Shown in pieces: positions 50,342 through 59,091 of a stretch of DNA of 64,000 nucleotides. This DNA comes from an uncultured Lachnospiraceae bacterium (GTDB lineage: Bacteria; Bacillota; Clostridia; Lachnospirales; Lachnospiraceae). Position 1 is the stretch's first letter; each line of letters starts with the position of its first letter. Both the position numbers and the translations under genes were made by a program. The stretch spans positions 111,952 to 175,951 of the forward strand of contig CAJURU010000003.1 in assembly GCA_910588845.1 (NCBI GenBank), in the 5' to 3' direction. The notes beneath the pieces were generated by a model, which saw nothing but the letters and a program-made list of their open reading frames with translations, was not told the DNA's origin and did no database searches.

Positions 50342-50520
50342 CCTATGCCCTGTGTCCTTTCTGCAAGGGGAGCAGACGCTTTACCCTGCTCCCGATAACT
50401 GTTGCTTGCACTCTGCTTGATTGCCTCGACGTAATCTATATAATCCTTCTTCGTAATCTGTACCTCTTTCAGTTCTTCGGGCTGAATTGATTTCCCATTG
50501 ATGGAATAGCTTACTGTCAT
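50338..50520 (-). CDS. Small protein translationally coupled to the recombinase
   Basis: 60 residues (MTVSYSINGKSIQPEELKEV..., ending in APLAERTQGIG) with GAGGTGG 7 bp before ATG 50520 and a 4-bp ATGA overlap with the recombinase start. Charged, one likely helix (KKDYIDYVEAIKQSA), no membrane segment. Coupled genes of this size next to serine integrases can encode directionality or regulatory factors, so this is a candidate recombination partner by position; no homology is recognised. Confidence 0.6.
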   Translation of the reverse strand: MTVSYSINGKSIQPEELKEVQITKKDYIDYVEAIKQSASNSYREQGKASAPLAERTQGIG

Positions 50521-50604
50521 AATAATGCCACCTCTATTATAATACTTCCATATCGCTGATGAAAGTATTCCCAAAAAAAGGAAAGGTATTCGTAATCTAG
50601 TGTA

Positions 50605-51387
50605 CTAGCCCAGCGCCACATCCAATGCCATCATCAATGTAAATCCCAGCGCAAACACCACCGTCCCAACGTTAGACTGCTTCCCTACCGACATCTCGGG
50701 AACCAATTCTTCCACCACGACATAGACCATCGCGCCCGCTGCAAAACTCAGCAGATACGGCAGCACCGGGACAATAATGCCCGAAGCCAGAACCGTAAGC
50801 AACGCGGCGGCAGGCTCCACGGCCCCAGACAACACACCGCACAAGAACGCCGTCCGCTTCTTCATCCCTCCTGCCTGCAACGGCATGGAAATAATCGCTC
50901 CTTCCGGGAAGTTCTGGATAGCGATGCCCACAGAAAGCGCCACAGCCTCTGCCATGCTAATCTGTCTGTTCCCGGACAGGCAGCCGGCGAACACCGCCCC
51001 TACAGCCATCCCCTCGGGGATATTGTGCAGCGTCACAGCGAGCACCAGCATAGCGTTTCCTTTCTTCGCCGTCCATGACGACTTCGGCTTGCCATTCCCT
51101 TGATACAGATGGGGGATTGCCCGATCCATTACCAACAAGAATAAGACACCGAACCAAAAACCGGACACAGCCGGCACAAACGCCCACTGTCCCATGGGCG
51201 CCGCCTGCTCCACTGCCGGAGTCAGCAGGCTCCAGATAGACGCCGCCACCATCACGCCTGCTGCGAACCCATTTAAAACCCTTTGTAACGAATCACTGAG
51301 CATATTTTTCATAAACAACACGCAAGATGCCCCTAAAGTCGTCCCCAGAAACGGAATCAAGATACCTTGAATTACTTCTATCTGCAT
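50605..51387 (-). CDS. ZIP family metal transporter
   Basis: 260-residue, eight-helix protein of the ZIP family (ZupT/GufA-like): helix 1 ending TTLGASCVLFMK, an HNIPEGMAVG motif (metal-binding His and Glu in helix 4), QNFPEGAIISMP in helix 5 and VYVVVEELVPE in helix 6-7. ZIP proteins import zinc or other divalent cations into the cytosol. AGAGG precedes ATG 51387. It stands alone on the right of the recombinase pair. Whether it belongs to the element or to the resident chromosome is unclear. Confidence 0.9.
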   Translation of the reverse strand: MQIEVIQGILIPFLGTTLGASCVLFMKNMLSDSLQRVLNGFAAGVMVAASIWSLLTPAVEQAAPMGQWAFVPAVSGFWFGVLFLLVMDRAIPHLYQGNGKPKSSWTAKKGNAMLVLAVTLHNIPEGMAVGAVFAGCLSGNRQISMAEAVALSVGIAIQNFPEGAIISMPLQAGGMKKRTAFLCGVLSGAVEPAAALLTVLASGIIVPVLPYLLSFAAGAMVYVVVEELVPEMSVGKQSNVGTVVFALGFTLMMALDVALG

Positions 51388-51558
51388 ATTTATTACCTCT
51401 AAAAGCCCAAATCGGCTCTCTGTTTATAATAAATATATGACGCTTCCCTATATTTGCTAATCGAACACTGTACCTTTCCCGACAAATAGTTTATAATTTT
51501 ATCGTAACTATTTGTATATTGGTGTGAATCATTGCTGTTCCATCATAAATTTATTTCA

Positions 51559-51843
51559 TTAGGTAATTGCGAAACACATAAATTTTCAAAATTCCATGTA
51601 CAATTCAAAAAATTATGAGTAAATATTTTTATATACAGAAACTAAAAAATGCATTTAGCATCATGAAAACGAGACTCAAAAGACGCTGGAAGCCTTTGCT
51701 GACAGGGGATTTTGTAGTAAGAGGCTCGTTGGAATGTTTGATGCGCCTAGCATTTTGTGTTTCTGTATTATGAAAATATTTTAAGAGAATTGTTTAAATT
51801 GTACATGAAATTTAATTAAGTTTAGAGTTTCGCAATTGCCTAA
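51559..51843. mobile_element. Foldback MITE with 9-bp target-site duplication
   Basis: A 285-bp element with ends TTAGGTAATTGCGAAAC and (complement) TTAGGCAATTGCGAAAC, flanked on both sides by TTTATTTCA (51550-51558 and 51844-51852). The two halves are imperfect reverse complements over most of their length (shared blocks such as CATGTACAATT, AAATATTTT, ATACAGAAAC, AATGC). No ORF inside. The structure marks a non-autonomous transposon moved in trans by an IS that makes 9-bp duplications; no such transposase is in the window. Confidence 0.85.
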
Positions 51844-51869
51844 TTTATTTCATATCAGGGAGGTCGCCA

Positions 51870-52052
51870 ATGAAGAGAAGAATATGCGTTGTATTTATTG
51901 TTGTTGTCACTGTTTTTACTGTAATGGGAATTGTATTCCGAAAAAAGATTCCAAGAATTGCTGTTAAAAGAAATGTTATTTACATCGGGCATTCAGACGG
52001 CCCAACTTCTGTCTTCCTTGCCGGGAAAATCAGCAGAGGCCCTAAAACCTGA
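51870..52052 (+). CDS. Microprotein with OadB-like GPTSVFLAGK motif
   Basis: 60 residues with an N-terminal membrane/signal helix (ICVVFIVVVTVFTVMGIVF) and a C-terminal IYIGHSDGPTSVFLAGKISR. The GPTSVFLAGK segment matches the (A)DGPT[AS][IV]F-A motif of the beta subunit of sodium-translocating decarboxylases, yet the protein is far too short to be one (about 370-430 residues). Similar short proteins are often annotated as decarboxylase beta subunits in Clostridia. CAGGGAGG precedes ATG 51870. It starts 18 bp after the MITE's target duplication. Function unknown; it could be a peptide rather than a fragment, since its start signal is good. Confidence 0.5.
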   Translation: MKRRICVVFIVVVTVFTVMGIVFRKKIPRIAVKRNVIYIGHSDGPTSVFLAGKISRGPKT

Positions 52053-52113
52053 CACGCCGCTGTTAGCGGAAAGCAGCCGTCTCCCTCTTCAGAAAGAAAC
52101 GGCTGCCCAATGT

Positions 52114-52830
52114 TCACACTACATTACCGCCTTCTTTCTGATGGTAATACATATACAATCTTACAAATTCGCTGTGTTTCTTTTTGGACAAACATATGGT
52201 TTCACCGCCGTTAAGTGTGATACTGTCGCTGTCATACTCCGTAATATACGCCATATTTACAAGATATCCTCTATGGCAGCGGTAGAATCCCTCCCCTAAC
52301 TTACGGGTCAGTTCCTCCATTGTGGCATATATCTCGATCAATTCCTCGCTGCCAACGGTGTGGATTTCCACTTTTTTGCCCCTGTTCTCAATATATAATA
52401 TACTTTTTTTGTCAATCGTAAAACTCCTGTTTTTCTCCCGCACAAGGATAATTTCTTCGCGCTGCCCTCTGTGTCTTGCGACTTCTTTGGCCGCGCGTTC
52501 AAACACCTCCATGAACCTGCGTTCCTCTATGGGTTTTAACAGATAATGGAACGCTGACACATCGAAAGCCTCCAAAACGTATTCCCGGGTATCTGCAAAG
52601 AATATCAGAACGGTATCCTCCCGCTGCTTACGGTAAATCCGCGCCGTCTCAATGCCATTAAACCCTCTTAATTGTATATCGAGGAAAATCAGGTCGAATT
52701 TCTTCCCGGCTGCCAGCAGCTCCTCTCCTGTGGCAAAGATTTCCATGCGGCAATCCGGCCTATGGTTCCTAATGTAACTGCATATCTGTTTCTGCGTAAA
52801 TTGTTCCTCACCTACAATGGCTGCTTCCAT
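52114..52830 (-). CDS. LytTR-type response regulator
   Basis: 238 residues. REC domain (about 1-120) with phospho-Asp in DLIFLDIQLRGFNGIE and Lys in YLLKPIEE, and a LytTR DNA-binding domain (about 135-230: KSILYIENRGKKVEIHT, YATMEELTRKLGEGFYRCHRGYLVNM, ETICLSKKKHSEF). Regulators of this AgrA/LytR kind bind direct repeats about 21 bp apart and control bacteriocin, toxin or membrane-stress genes. No histidine kinase is adjacent, so its partner is elsewhere; the next ABC operon is a possible target by proximity only. Confidence 0.9.
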   Translation of the reverse strand: MEAAIVGEEQFTQKQICSYIRNHRPDCRMEIFATGEELLAAGKKFDLIFLDIQLRGFNGIETARIYRKQREDTVLIFFADTREYVLEAFDVSAFHYLLKPIEERRFMEVFERAAKEVARHRGQREEIILVREKNRSFTIDKKSILYIENRGKKVEIHTVGSEELIEIYATMEELTRKLGEGFYRCHRGYLVNMAYITEYDSDSITLNGGETICLSKKKHSEFVRLYMYYHQKEGGNVV

Positions 52831-52990
52831 ATTTCCCCACCTTGTATTTTCTGCCTCTGTAAATCCGTCATTTATTTTATCGGCAGATTATGATATTTCT
52901 TTTCCCAAGTGGAACGAAATCACCATTAAGAGGGAACGAATGGCATTTATACAAGGCGGGGCCCGAATGAAAGACAATGATTCGCTCTTT

Positions 52991-55333
52991 TTACTCTCCT
53001 GAAATTAAGGCTCTCGGCGTAATTTTCCTTATTTTCAGAGACAACAGACAGACCGTCGCAAAAGCAAACAGCACAAGCCCGATACCGCCAATGGCGATAA
53101 ATCCCAGCGGAACTGCGAACGTACATTGCACGATTCCAATACCATTTAAAAACAAGGCGGTCAAGGGGTTGATGATAAAACTAGAAAGAATCAACCCGGC
53201 AATCGTAGAAAGAATCGTCGTCGGCATAAACGACAACGCCGTTTGCAGGATAAGCTGACCCGTCGTAAATCCCAGCGATTTCATAATCCCATACTCGCGA
53301 ATCTTATTGTTAAGCATGATACGCACAAGCAGATACAATACAAAAGCGATAATAATTGCGGAGAGCGCAAGTATGGCGATCACAATAATTGTCATAAGCG
53401 AGACATATACGCCCGCCGTGCCTTCTATGATTGTCAGAATATTTATTGTGTCTTCTATGCCGCCGGCAAATTTCTTTTTCATTTCCTGATGAAACGCATC
53501 AATATCGGTTCCATCCGCAAGATTGATATAATAGCTTGTATTTGTGAGCGTTCCTAATTTTTCATAGCCCGCCCGCGTAAGCGAACAGTCTCTGCCAAGA
53601 TTGTTGCTCATTTGCGTAAAGCCGCAAATCAGATACTTTTCCTGGTTTCCGTTTGCCGTTATTTCTATTTCATCTCCAACCTCGAACCCGTTTTCTTTTG
53701 CATATTTGGCGGCAATCGCAATTTCATTGTCATATTTGGGCAGCCGTCCCTTAATTGCAATACTCTGATTATTGATCTTTGTAAAATCATCGCAAACCGC
53801 CGTCATAAGCTCCGCGCCGCCCACATGCGAAACAAAAAAAAATGTATAGAGATAACTCTTCTCTACGCGGCTGTCAGTATTTATTTCCTGTAAAAAATCT
53901 TTCTCTATTTCCGCCTGCACACTGATGCAGCTATCCGCAGTTTCTCCTACGACGATATGCAAAAACGGCGTCATATCTTCAATTACATTTTCTTTCATTA
54001 GGCCGGAAAATACGACTACCAGCGAAAGTACAAGCATTGTGACTGAGATGGTTATATTATGCTTTACCCCGGAAAGCGTAGTTTTGAGCGCAAGGGCAAC
54101 GGTCAGGGGAGCTTTTGTGTGTGCGAGCGGAACCTGGTTGCATTTAAAATTATGCGTCTGAATCCCACTACGAAGCGCCACAATAGGTTCAATCTTTTTG
54201 ATTCTGCGCGCTGCGAACCAGACAGAACAGGCAACGGCGCCGCCCAATACTACAAGCGAAAGTACAAATGGCAGCGGCAAAAAATGTGTGACGTATGGAA
54301 TGCCTGTCTGCGAAATCATCATGGCGTTGACCGCTGGAAACAGAAGGTACGAAAGTCCTATGCCAATGAGCGCCGCCAGAACAGTCAGACTTAAAAACTG
54401 CCATAATAAAGAGCAGATCAATTGTCTTGACGTATATCCTATAGCTTTCAGCGCGCCGAGATTTTTCATATTTACTTGTATATAATTGATGATATTCGAT
54501 ACGATCACCACAAGCGCAATCAGCAATACAAAAAACGCCATAGCGCTCATGATTCCCGAACAAATCATCTGCGAAATATAGCGGGACTGAGATACGGTAT
54601 CGCAGCAATTGCTTACCATATTAATATTCGGCTGTTGTTGTGAAGCCATACTTTTCAGCGAAGCTTCATAGCTGAGATTCTCCGATATGTCTTTCAGGCG
54701 TACGGAGCACAGCGTTGCCTGCGAAGCATATCCGCCGCTGGCAAGCTCTGTATACTTATCTTCCGTAAGTACGATTTCTATCAAGGAACAATTATGCGAA
54801 CCCATCATAATGCTGTTAAAAAAGCCGCACACCGTATAGGTCTCTTTCTGGCTGCCGATGAAAATGTCGATCGGTTTGCCTATGTCGATATCGTCTGTTT
54901 TATAGAGCAGAGGCAGATATACGCCGCTTGTCAAATTTCCCTCTTCTACAATCTCAATCTTGCCAATGGAACGCGTAAACGCCGTCTGCTTATCCATAAA
55001 AACAAACCAACTGCTTATCTCACCGCCGTTATACGGAAACCTGCCTGTCATATGCATACAATTATCCAGACGGTATTGCGCGATGCGGCTGTCGCTTTCA
55101 AGCGTATGCGACAGAAACGTCTGGAATTCGTCTGTATTGCTATCCAGGGCTAATGTAACATGCTCGGCGTTAAGTTTGTCATGATATCTGTCAAAGTTAG
55201 ATTTGTAATCCATAGAAAGCATTAGCCAAAGATTAAACATGAAAGCGGCAAGCAGGATTAAAATGATAATTGCAGCCGTCTGGCCTTTTGATTTTCGGAT
55301 ATTGGAACGGACAATCAGAAAACTTTTACCCAT
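52991..55333 (-). CDS. FtsX-like ABC transporter permease
   Basis: About 780 residues with an N-terminal helix, a large extracytoplasmic domain (about 45-240), a first FtsX permease block of three helices (SGIMSAMAFFVLLIALVVIV, FLSLTVLAALIGIGLSYLLF, FVLSLVVLGGAVACSVWFAA), another extracytoplasmic domain and a second FtsX block (VYVSLMTIIVIAILALSAII...), ending in IRKITPRALISGE. MacB/LolCDE-like permeases export or extract lipids and peptides and often confer resistance to antimicrobial peptides. ATG 55333 overlaps the ATPase stop by 3 bases. Last gene of a four-gene operon with its own two-component system. Confidence 0.87.
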   Translation of the reverse strand: MGKSFLIVRSNIRKSKGQTAAIIILILLAAFMFNLWLMLSMDYKSNFDRYHDKLNAEHVTLALDSNTDEFQTFLSHTLESDSRIAQYRLDNCMHMTGRFPYNGGEISSWFVFMDKQTAFTRSIGKIEIVEEGNLTSGVYLPLLYKTDDIDIGKPIDIFIGSQKETYTVCGFFNSIMMGSHNCSLIEIVLTEDKYTELASGGYASQATLCSVRLKDISENLSYEASLKSMASQQQPNINMVSNCCDTVSQSRYISQMICSGIMSAMAFFVLLIALVVIVSNIINYIQVNMKNLGALKAIGYTSRQLICSLLWQFLSLTVLAALIGIGLSYLLFPAVNAMMISQTGIPYVTHFLPLPFVLSLVVLGGAVACSVWFAARRIKKIEPIVALRSGIQTHNFKCNQVPLAHTKAPLTVALALKTTLSGVKHNITISVTMLVLSLVVVFSGLMKENVIEDMTPFLHIVVGETADSCISVQAEIEKDFLQEINTDSRVEKSYLYTFFFVSHVGGAELMTAVCDDFTKINNQSIAIKGRLPKYDNEIAIAAKYAKENGFEVGDEIEITANGNQEKYLICGFTQMSNNLGRDCSLTRAGYEKLGTLTNTSYYINLADGTDIDAFHQEMKKKFAGGIEDTINILTIIEGTAGVYVSLMTIIVIAILALSAIIIAFVLYLLVRIMLNNKIREYGIMKSLGFTTGQLILQTALSFMPTTILSTIAGLILSSFIINPLTALFLNGIGIVQCTFAVPLGFIAIGGIGLVLFAFATVCLLSLKIRKITPRALISGE

Positions 55334-55334
55334 A

Positions 55335-56093
55335 TTACCACCCCCTGTCATTGAGGAATGCAGAAAGTTTCTCGTGCCTTTGCGCATCGCCGTGGGAATA
55401 TCTGCCTAAATTGCATTCACCTAATATAACGCCGTCCTCTAAGTAGAGAATACGATTGCCGCGACGCGCAGAACGCATATCGTGCGTTACCATGACGACG
55501 CTCTGCCCTTGTTCGTTAAATCTTGTAAGCGTATCTAACACGTCAAGACCGGTTTTCGAGTTCAAGGCGCCTGTCGGTTCATCGGCAAAGAGTATTTCCG
55601 GAGAATTGATAAGCGCCCGCACAATTCCCACTCGCTGCGCCTCGCCGCCCGAGATCTGCGTCGGAAATTTCTTTTGCGTTTCTTCAGAAATATCAACCGC
55701 CTTGAATAATTGTTTCGCCTTAGCCACAAGCGCCTTTTTATCCTTGTTCACCAGGAGCCCTGCGGAAAGCACATTATCCATCACGCTCATTCCGTCGATC
55801 AGATAAATCTGTTGGAACACGAAACCACAGTGGTCGCGCCGGAACACGGCAAGCCCATCCTGGGACAACCCGGAAATAACCTGATCTGCGAAAGTAATCT
55901 TGCCAAGCGTAGGCGTGTCCATTCCTGACAAGGCATATAAAAGCGTGGATTTTCCCGCGCCGCTTGCCCCCATAATAACAGTGAAATCGCCTTTGTACAA
56001 TTGTAAGTCAATATTTTTCAGAACGTGCTGCATAGCGCCGCCGTTTGAAAAGGACTTACTTAATTTTTCGGTCCTTAATAAAGTTTCTTTCAT
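55335..56093 (-). CDS. ABC transporter ATPase (MacB/LolD type)
   Basis: Typical MacB/LolD-family cassette: MGASGAGKSTLL (Walker A), ISGGEAQRVGIVRAL (signature), ILFADEPTGALNSKTG (Walker B), MVTHDMRSA (H-loop). About 252 residues. Pairs with the FtsX-like permease downstream. ATG 56093 has AAGGAGG about 9 bp upstream; the frame is open to 56114. Follows the kinase gene by about 80 bp, so it may have its own promoter controlled by the regulator upstream. Confidence 0.9.
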   Translation of the reverse strand: MKETLLRTEKLSKSFSNGGAMQHVLKNIDLQLYKGDFTVIMGASGAGKSTLLYALSGMDTPTLGKITFADQVISGLSQDGLAVFRRDHCGFVFQQIYLIDGMSVMDNVLSAGLLVNKDKKALVAKAKQLFKAVDISEETQKKFPTQISGGEAQRVGIVRALINSPEILFADEPTGALNSKTGLDVLDTLTRFNEQGQSVVMVTHDMRSARRGNRILYLEDGVILGECNLGRYSHGDAQRHEKLSAFLNDRGW

Positions 56094-56171
56094 ACGAAAC
56101 GCCCTCCTTATCACACGTTCTATTGTACGTTTCCAATTCTTAACTGTCCTTATACAATCCTTAAATATCCC

Positions 56172-57437
56172 TTAAATGATACGACAAAGTGAAACCCAAA
56201 CAGTTGCTCTCAGTCCCTTTGCGCCATTTTCAATCTCAAGACGCCCCTGCATTCTTTTCATGCAGTGATCGGCAATATACAGCCCCAGACCTGCGCCTTC
56301 TATGTCCTTTGTATTGCTGCCGCGCTTAAATTTCTCTTTCAAAAGCGGCAGCTCCGATTCTCTGATACCACCGCCAGAATCCTCTATACGGATAGCAAGA
56401 TCGTTTTCCTCCAGACAGACGGCTACATTGATTGCGGTATCGGCATATTTATAGGAATTAGCAAAGATATTATCAAATACCTGCTGTAAACGGAGTTTGT
56501 CTGCAAACAGCACGCAATCGGGAATAGGAGGTATTATTGCACGATGCAGATAATCGGCATTCTCCAATAACGTCCGCAGGTCTTTGCTTTCCATATCCGC
56601 AGGTATTACCGACAGCTCATGGAGTTCTTCCAACGTAGCGGAAAACAGATTTGTAACCAGCGTGTTAATCTGATCTGCTTTGCGGATAATCTGCTCATAA
56701 TTGACCCTGCTTTTTTCATCCGGCGACAATGCCGCCCCTACTTCGGAGGCTGCCTTGATACTTGCGACCGGCGTTTTGATATCGTGCGACAGCTTGGCCA
56801 CCAGTTCTTTTTTGCTCTCGTTTGCCCGCGCTTCGGCAATTCTCGCCTTTTTTAACTCCGAACGCATAATATCAAAGCTCTCGGTAAAGGCCCCAAATAA
56901 ATTTTGCCGATCCATTTGCAGCGGAATATCCAGATTGCCTCCCGCAATACGTTCAGCAAATGCCTTCATCTTGCGAAATGGCTTTATAATCGTGCGATGT
57001 ATATAGAAAAAATATCCCGCACAAATACACCCTTGTAAGAACATCGCCACTATGATAACAACAACGGTACGCTGAATTTCAGATTGGACAATAAGCGCAT
57101 CATTGTTGTATACGATGACCTTACCCGCAATCATGCTGTCAACTTCAATATCAAGAATGGTATCTTTATGGCTGATTGCAGCGTTTATGCTCTCGCTCAA
57201 TCCAGCTTTTGTTCGATATCGAATTGCTCCGTCTGAGCCAATAACAACATATTCCAGCGACGTGGGGTTATGATGTTTTTCTAAAGAATCCCAATCCCTT
57301 TGCACCGTTTTTACAACCTCATTGACTGCCACTGTATCCTGTAATTTTTTCTCCCTGGGAAACACAGACAATGTGAGAACAAGAAGTTCCAACAAAAAAA
57401 GAAGCAGAAGACCGCCGATAAAAACACGGTTTTTCAT
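56172..57437 (-). CDS. Sensor histidine kinase of the ABC operon
   Basis: 421 residues: helix 1 (FIGGLLLLFLLELLVLTLSV), a small extracytoplasmic sensor (about 30-125), helix 2 (VVVIIVAMFLQGCICAGYFF), HAMP (PFRKMKAFAERIAGGNL), HisKA with phospho-acceptor in LVAKLSHDIKTPVASIK, and HATPase with IFANSYKYAD (N-box), IRIEDSGGGI (G1) and GAGLGLYI (G2). Overlaps the regulator gene by 4 bp (ATGA). With the response regulator it should sense the substrate or stress handled by the ABC transporter. Confidence 0.9.
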   Translation of the reverse strand: MKNRVFIGGLLLLFLLELLVLTLSVFPREKKLQDTVAVNEVVKTVQRDWDSLEKHHNPTSLEYVVIGSDGAIRYRTKAGLSESINAAISHKDTILDIEVDSMIAGKVIVYNNDALIVQSEIQRTVVVIIVAMFLQGCICAGYFFYIHRTIIKPFRKMKAFAERIAGGNLDIPLQMDRQNLFGAFTESFDIMRSELKKARIAEARANESKKELVAKLSHDIKTPVASIKAASEVGAALSPDEKSRVNYEQIIRKADQINTLVTNLFSATLEELHELSVIPADMESKDLRTLLENADYLHRAIIPPIPDCVLFADKLRLQQVFDNIFANSYKYADTAINVAVCLEENDLAIRIEDSGGGIRESELPLLKEKFKRGSNTKDIEGAGLGLYIADHCMKRMQGRLEIENGAKGLRATVWVSLCRII

Positions 57438-58114
57438 TGATTCCTCCCTATAAACTTATAGCCGTCGCCCCAAACGGTAACGACGTACCCCGGATTGCCC
57501 GGTTCCTCTTCAATTGCCTCGCGTATTTTGCGGATATGCACATTCAGCGTGCCGTCTCCGGTAAATTTATCTGCCCACACCTTTTCAAAAAGCTCCTGCT
57601 TTGAAACTACCCGACCTGCATTTTGGATCAGATAAGCCAGCAGCTTAAATTCCAGCGACGTCAGCTTTACACAAACTCCGTCAACGAGAACCTGCCGCGC
57701 ATTAAAATCTACCGATAAACGCCCGTCTGCGTAGTGTTCCACCTCTTTACTTCCATAGCGTTTGAGCACCGCCTTAACCTTTGCCAATAAAACGCTGAGA
57801 GAATAAGGCTTTTGAATATAATCGTCCCCACCGATACTCAGAGCGATGATTTGGTCATCATCGCTCGTCCGCGCTGAGATAAAAAGGATTGGAACCTCCA
57901 TAGCCTCCCGCAGTTCTTTGCAGAGCTCAAAGCCGCTGCCGTCGCCAAGGTTGATATCCAGCAAAAGCAGCTCCGCCGTATTTTCTTTGAAAAAATCTCT
58001 GCAATCTGCAACACTGTATGCAAGCGCCGTTTTCACACCAAAAAGATTGAAGTATTCCGCCGTACTGTCTGCAAGCAGTTTTTCATCATCAATAATTAAA
58101 CAATCATAAGTCAT
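57434..58114 (-). CDS. OmpR-family response regulator of the ABC operon
   Basis: 226 residues: REC (about 1-118) with DDEKLLADS, phospho-Asp in LLLDINLGDGSGFE and Lys in YIQKPYSL, then a winged-helix domain (about 130-224: LTSLEFKLLAYLIQNAGRVVS, VWADKFTGDGTLNVHIRKIRE, VTVWGDGYKFIG). Member of the OmpR/PhoB class. First gene of a four-gene unit (regulator, kinase, ATPase, permease), a common module for resistance to antimicrobial peptides or lantibiotics. Confidence 0.92.
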   Translation of the reverse strand: MTYDCLIIDDEKLLADSTAEYFNLFGVKTALAYSVADCRDFFKENTAELLLLDINLGDGSGFELCKELREAMEVPILFISARTSDDDQIIALSIGGDDYIQKPYSLSVLLAKVKAVLKRYGSKEVEHYADGRLSVDFNARQVLVDGVCVKLTSLEFKLLAYLIQNAGRVVSKQELFEKVWADKFTGDGTLNVHIRKIREAIEEEPGNPGYVVTVWGDGYKFIGRNQ

Positions 58115-58224
58115 TTTCGGTCAACCTTTCGTTCTCATAGGCAGAATATTCACAACCGCTTGGATATCGACTCCCATATGATTATAATTGGCACAGGGTT
58201 TTTCGGCCAAAAATCAATCCCATA

Positions 58225-58818
58225 TCAATAGCGATACTCCAAAATAGTTTCCAAACGCTTCCTTGGCCGCTGCCCCGGCTTTTCTTCTGCATATCCCATG
58301 GCTACCGCTCCCACCAACTGCCCGGGTTCTTTTACAAATTCCGCCAGTTCGGGGTAAGCAAAAAAAGTATTGCCAATCCACAATGTCCCAATCCCCAAGC
58401 GTTCTGCCTCCAAAAGCATATTTTCAATCGCCGCTCCGATAGATAGCGCGTCTACAATTTCTGTCACGCGTTCGTCAACCGTAATTTGCTCAAACGGCGA
58501 TTTCCCATACGGATTCATAACTACTACCAACGTTGGCGCCTCTCTCATAATTTGCAGCGTGTTTCCTGCATCCGGCAAACCATAGGCGCTGTCAGGCAGA
58601 AAAGCCTTGCCGCTTAACTCCCGCTGTAATCCGGCTTCCATCTTTGCAAGAAGGTTCCGCTTGGCATCCCCTCCATAGACTATAAATTTCCAGGGCTGTT
58701 TGTTCTTTCCTGACGGTGCAAAACGCCCGGCCTGAATAATTTTATTGACGACTTCTGTGGGAATTTCATATTGTTTATATCTGCGTATGCTTCTGCGCGT
58801 TTTTATTTCTTCTATCAT
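58225..58818 (-). CDS. Nitroreductase family protein
   Basis: 197-residue FMN-dependent oxidoreductase fold: TRRSIRRYK at the N-terminus (FMN phosphate arginines), AGRFAPSGKNKQPWKF, ENMLLEAERLGIGTLWIG and VAMGYAEEKPGQRPRKRLE near the end. Members reduce nitro compounds, quinones or flavins with NAD(P)H, usually as homodimers. Physiological substrate unknown. It lies about 110 bp from the regulator start on the same strand; no operon is evident. Confidence 0.88.
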   Translation of the reverse strand: MIEEIKTRRSIRRYKQYEIPTEVVNKIIQAGRFAPSGKNKQPWKFIVYGGDAKRNLLAKMEAGLQRELSGKAFLPDSAYGLPDAGNTLQIMREAPTLVVVMNPYGKSPFEQITVDERVTEIVDALSIGAAIENMLLEAERLGIGTLWIGNTFFAYPELAEFVKEPGQLVGAVAMGYAEEKPGQRPRKRLETILEYRY

Positions 58819-59036
58819 TTATCTACCTTCCCTAATTCTTGCGCGAACTTAATTCCTGCGTTTCAGGATATCTTCTGTGCAAATCCCATCCACCTCTCCA
58901 ACAAATATGCTATCATATATTTGCGCTTCTTCATGCTTCTTTTGATTTATCTCGCATACCTGCAAGGGTTTCTTTGCTTGTTATCCGTCTTCCATTCTAC
59001 CACAACTTTCTTGAATTTTCTATTTGAAAAACAATA

Positions 59037-59074
59037 ATCGAACAGAGGCTGGCGCTAGCCAACCCCTGCTCGAT
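59037..59074 (-). terminator. Terminator after the SGNH hydrolase gene
   Basis: On the complement ATCGAGCAGGGGTTGGC and GCCAGCCTCTGTTCGAT form a long stem with few mismatches around a short TAGC centre; the tail TATTGTTTTTC is T-rich. It starts about 18 bp after the stop at 59092. Confidence 0.75.
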
Positions 59075-59091
59075 GATTTTATACTGACCTT

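Noticed and set aside
51390..51549. Search for the missing sigG 3-prime half just right of the recombinase and ZIP genes
   Set aside because: No plus-strand sequence with sigma region 3 or 4 motifs is present here or elsewhere in the window.
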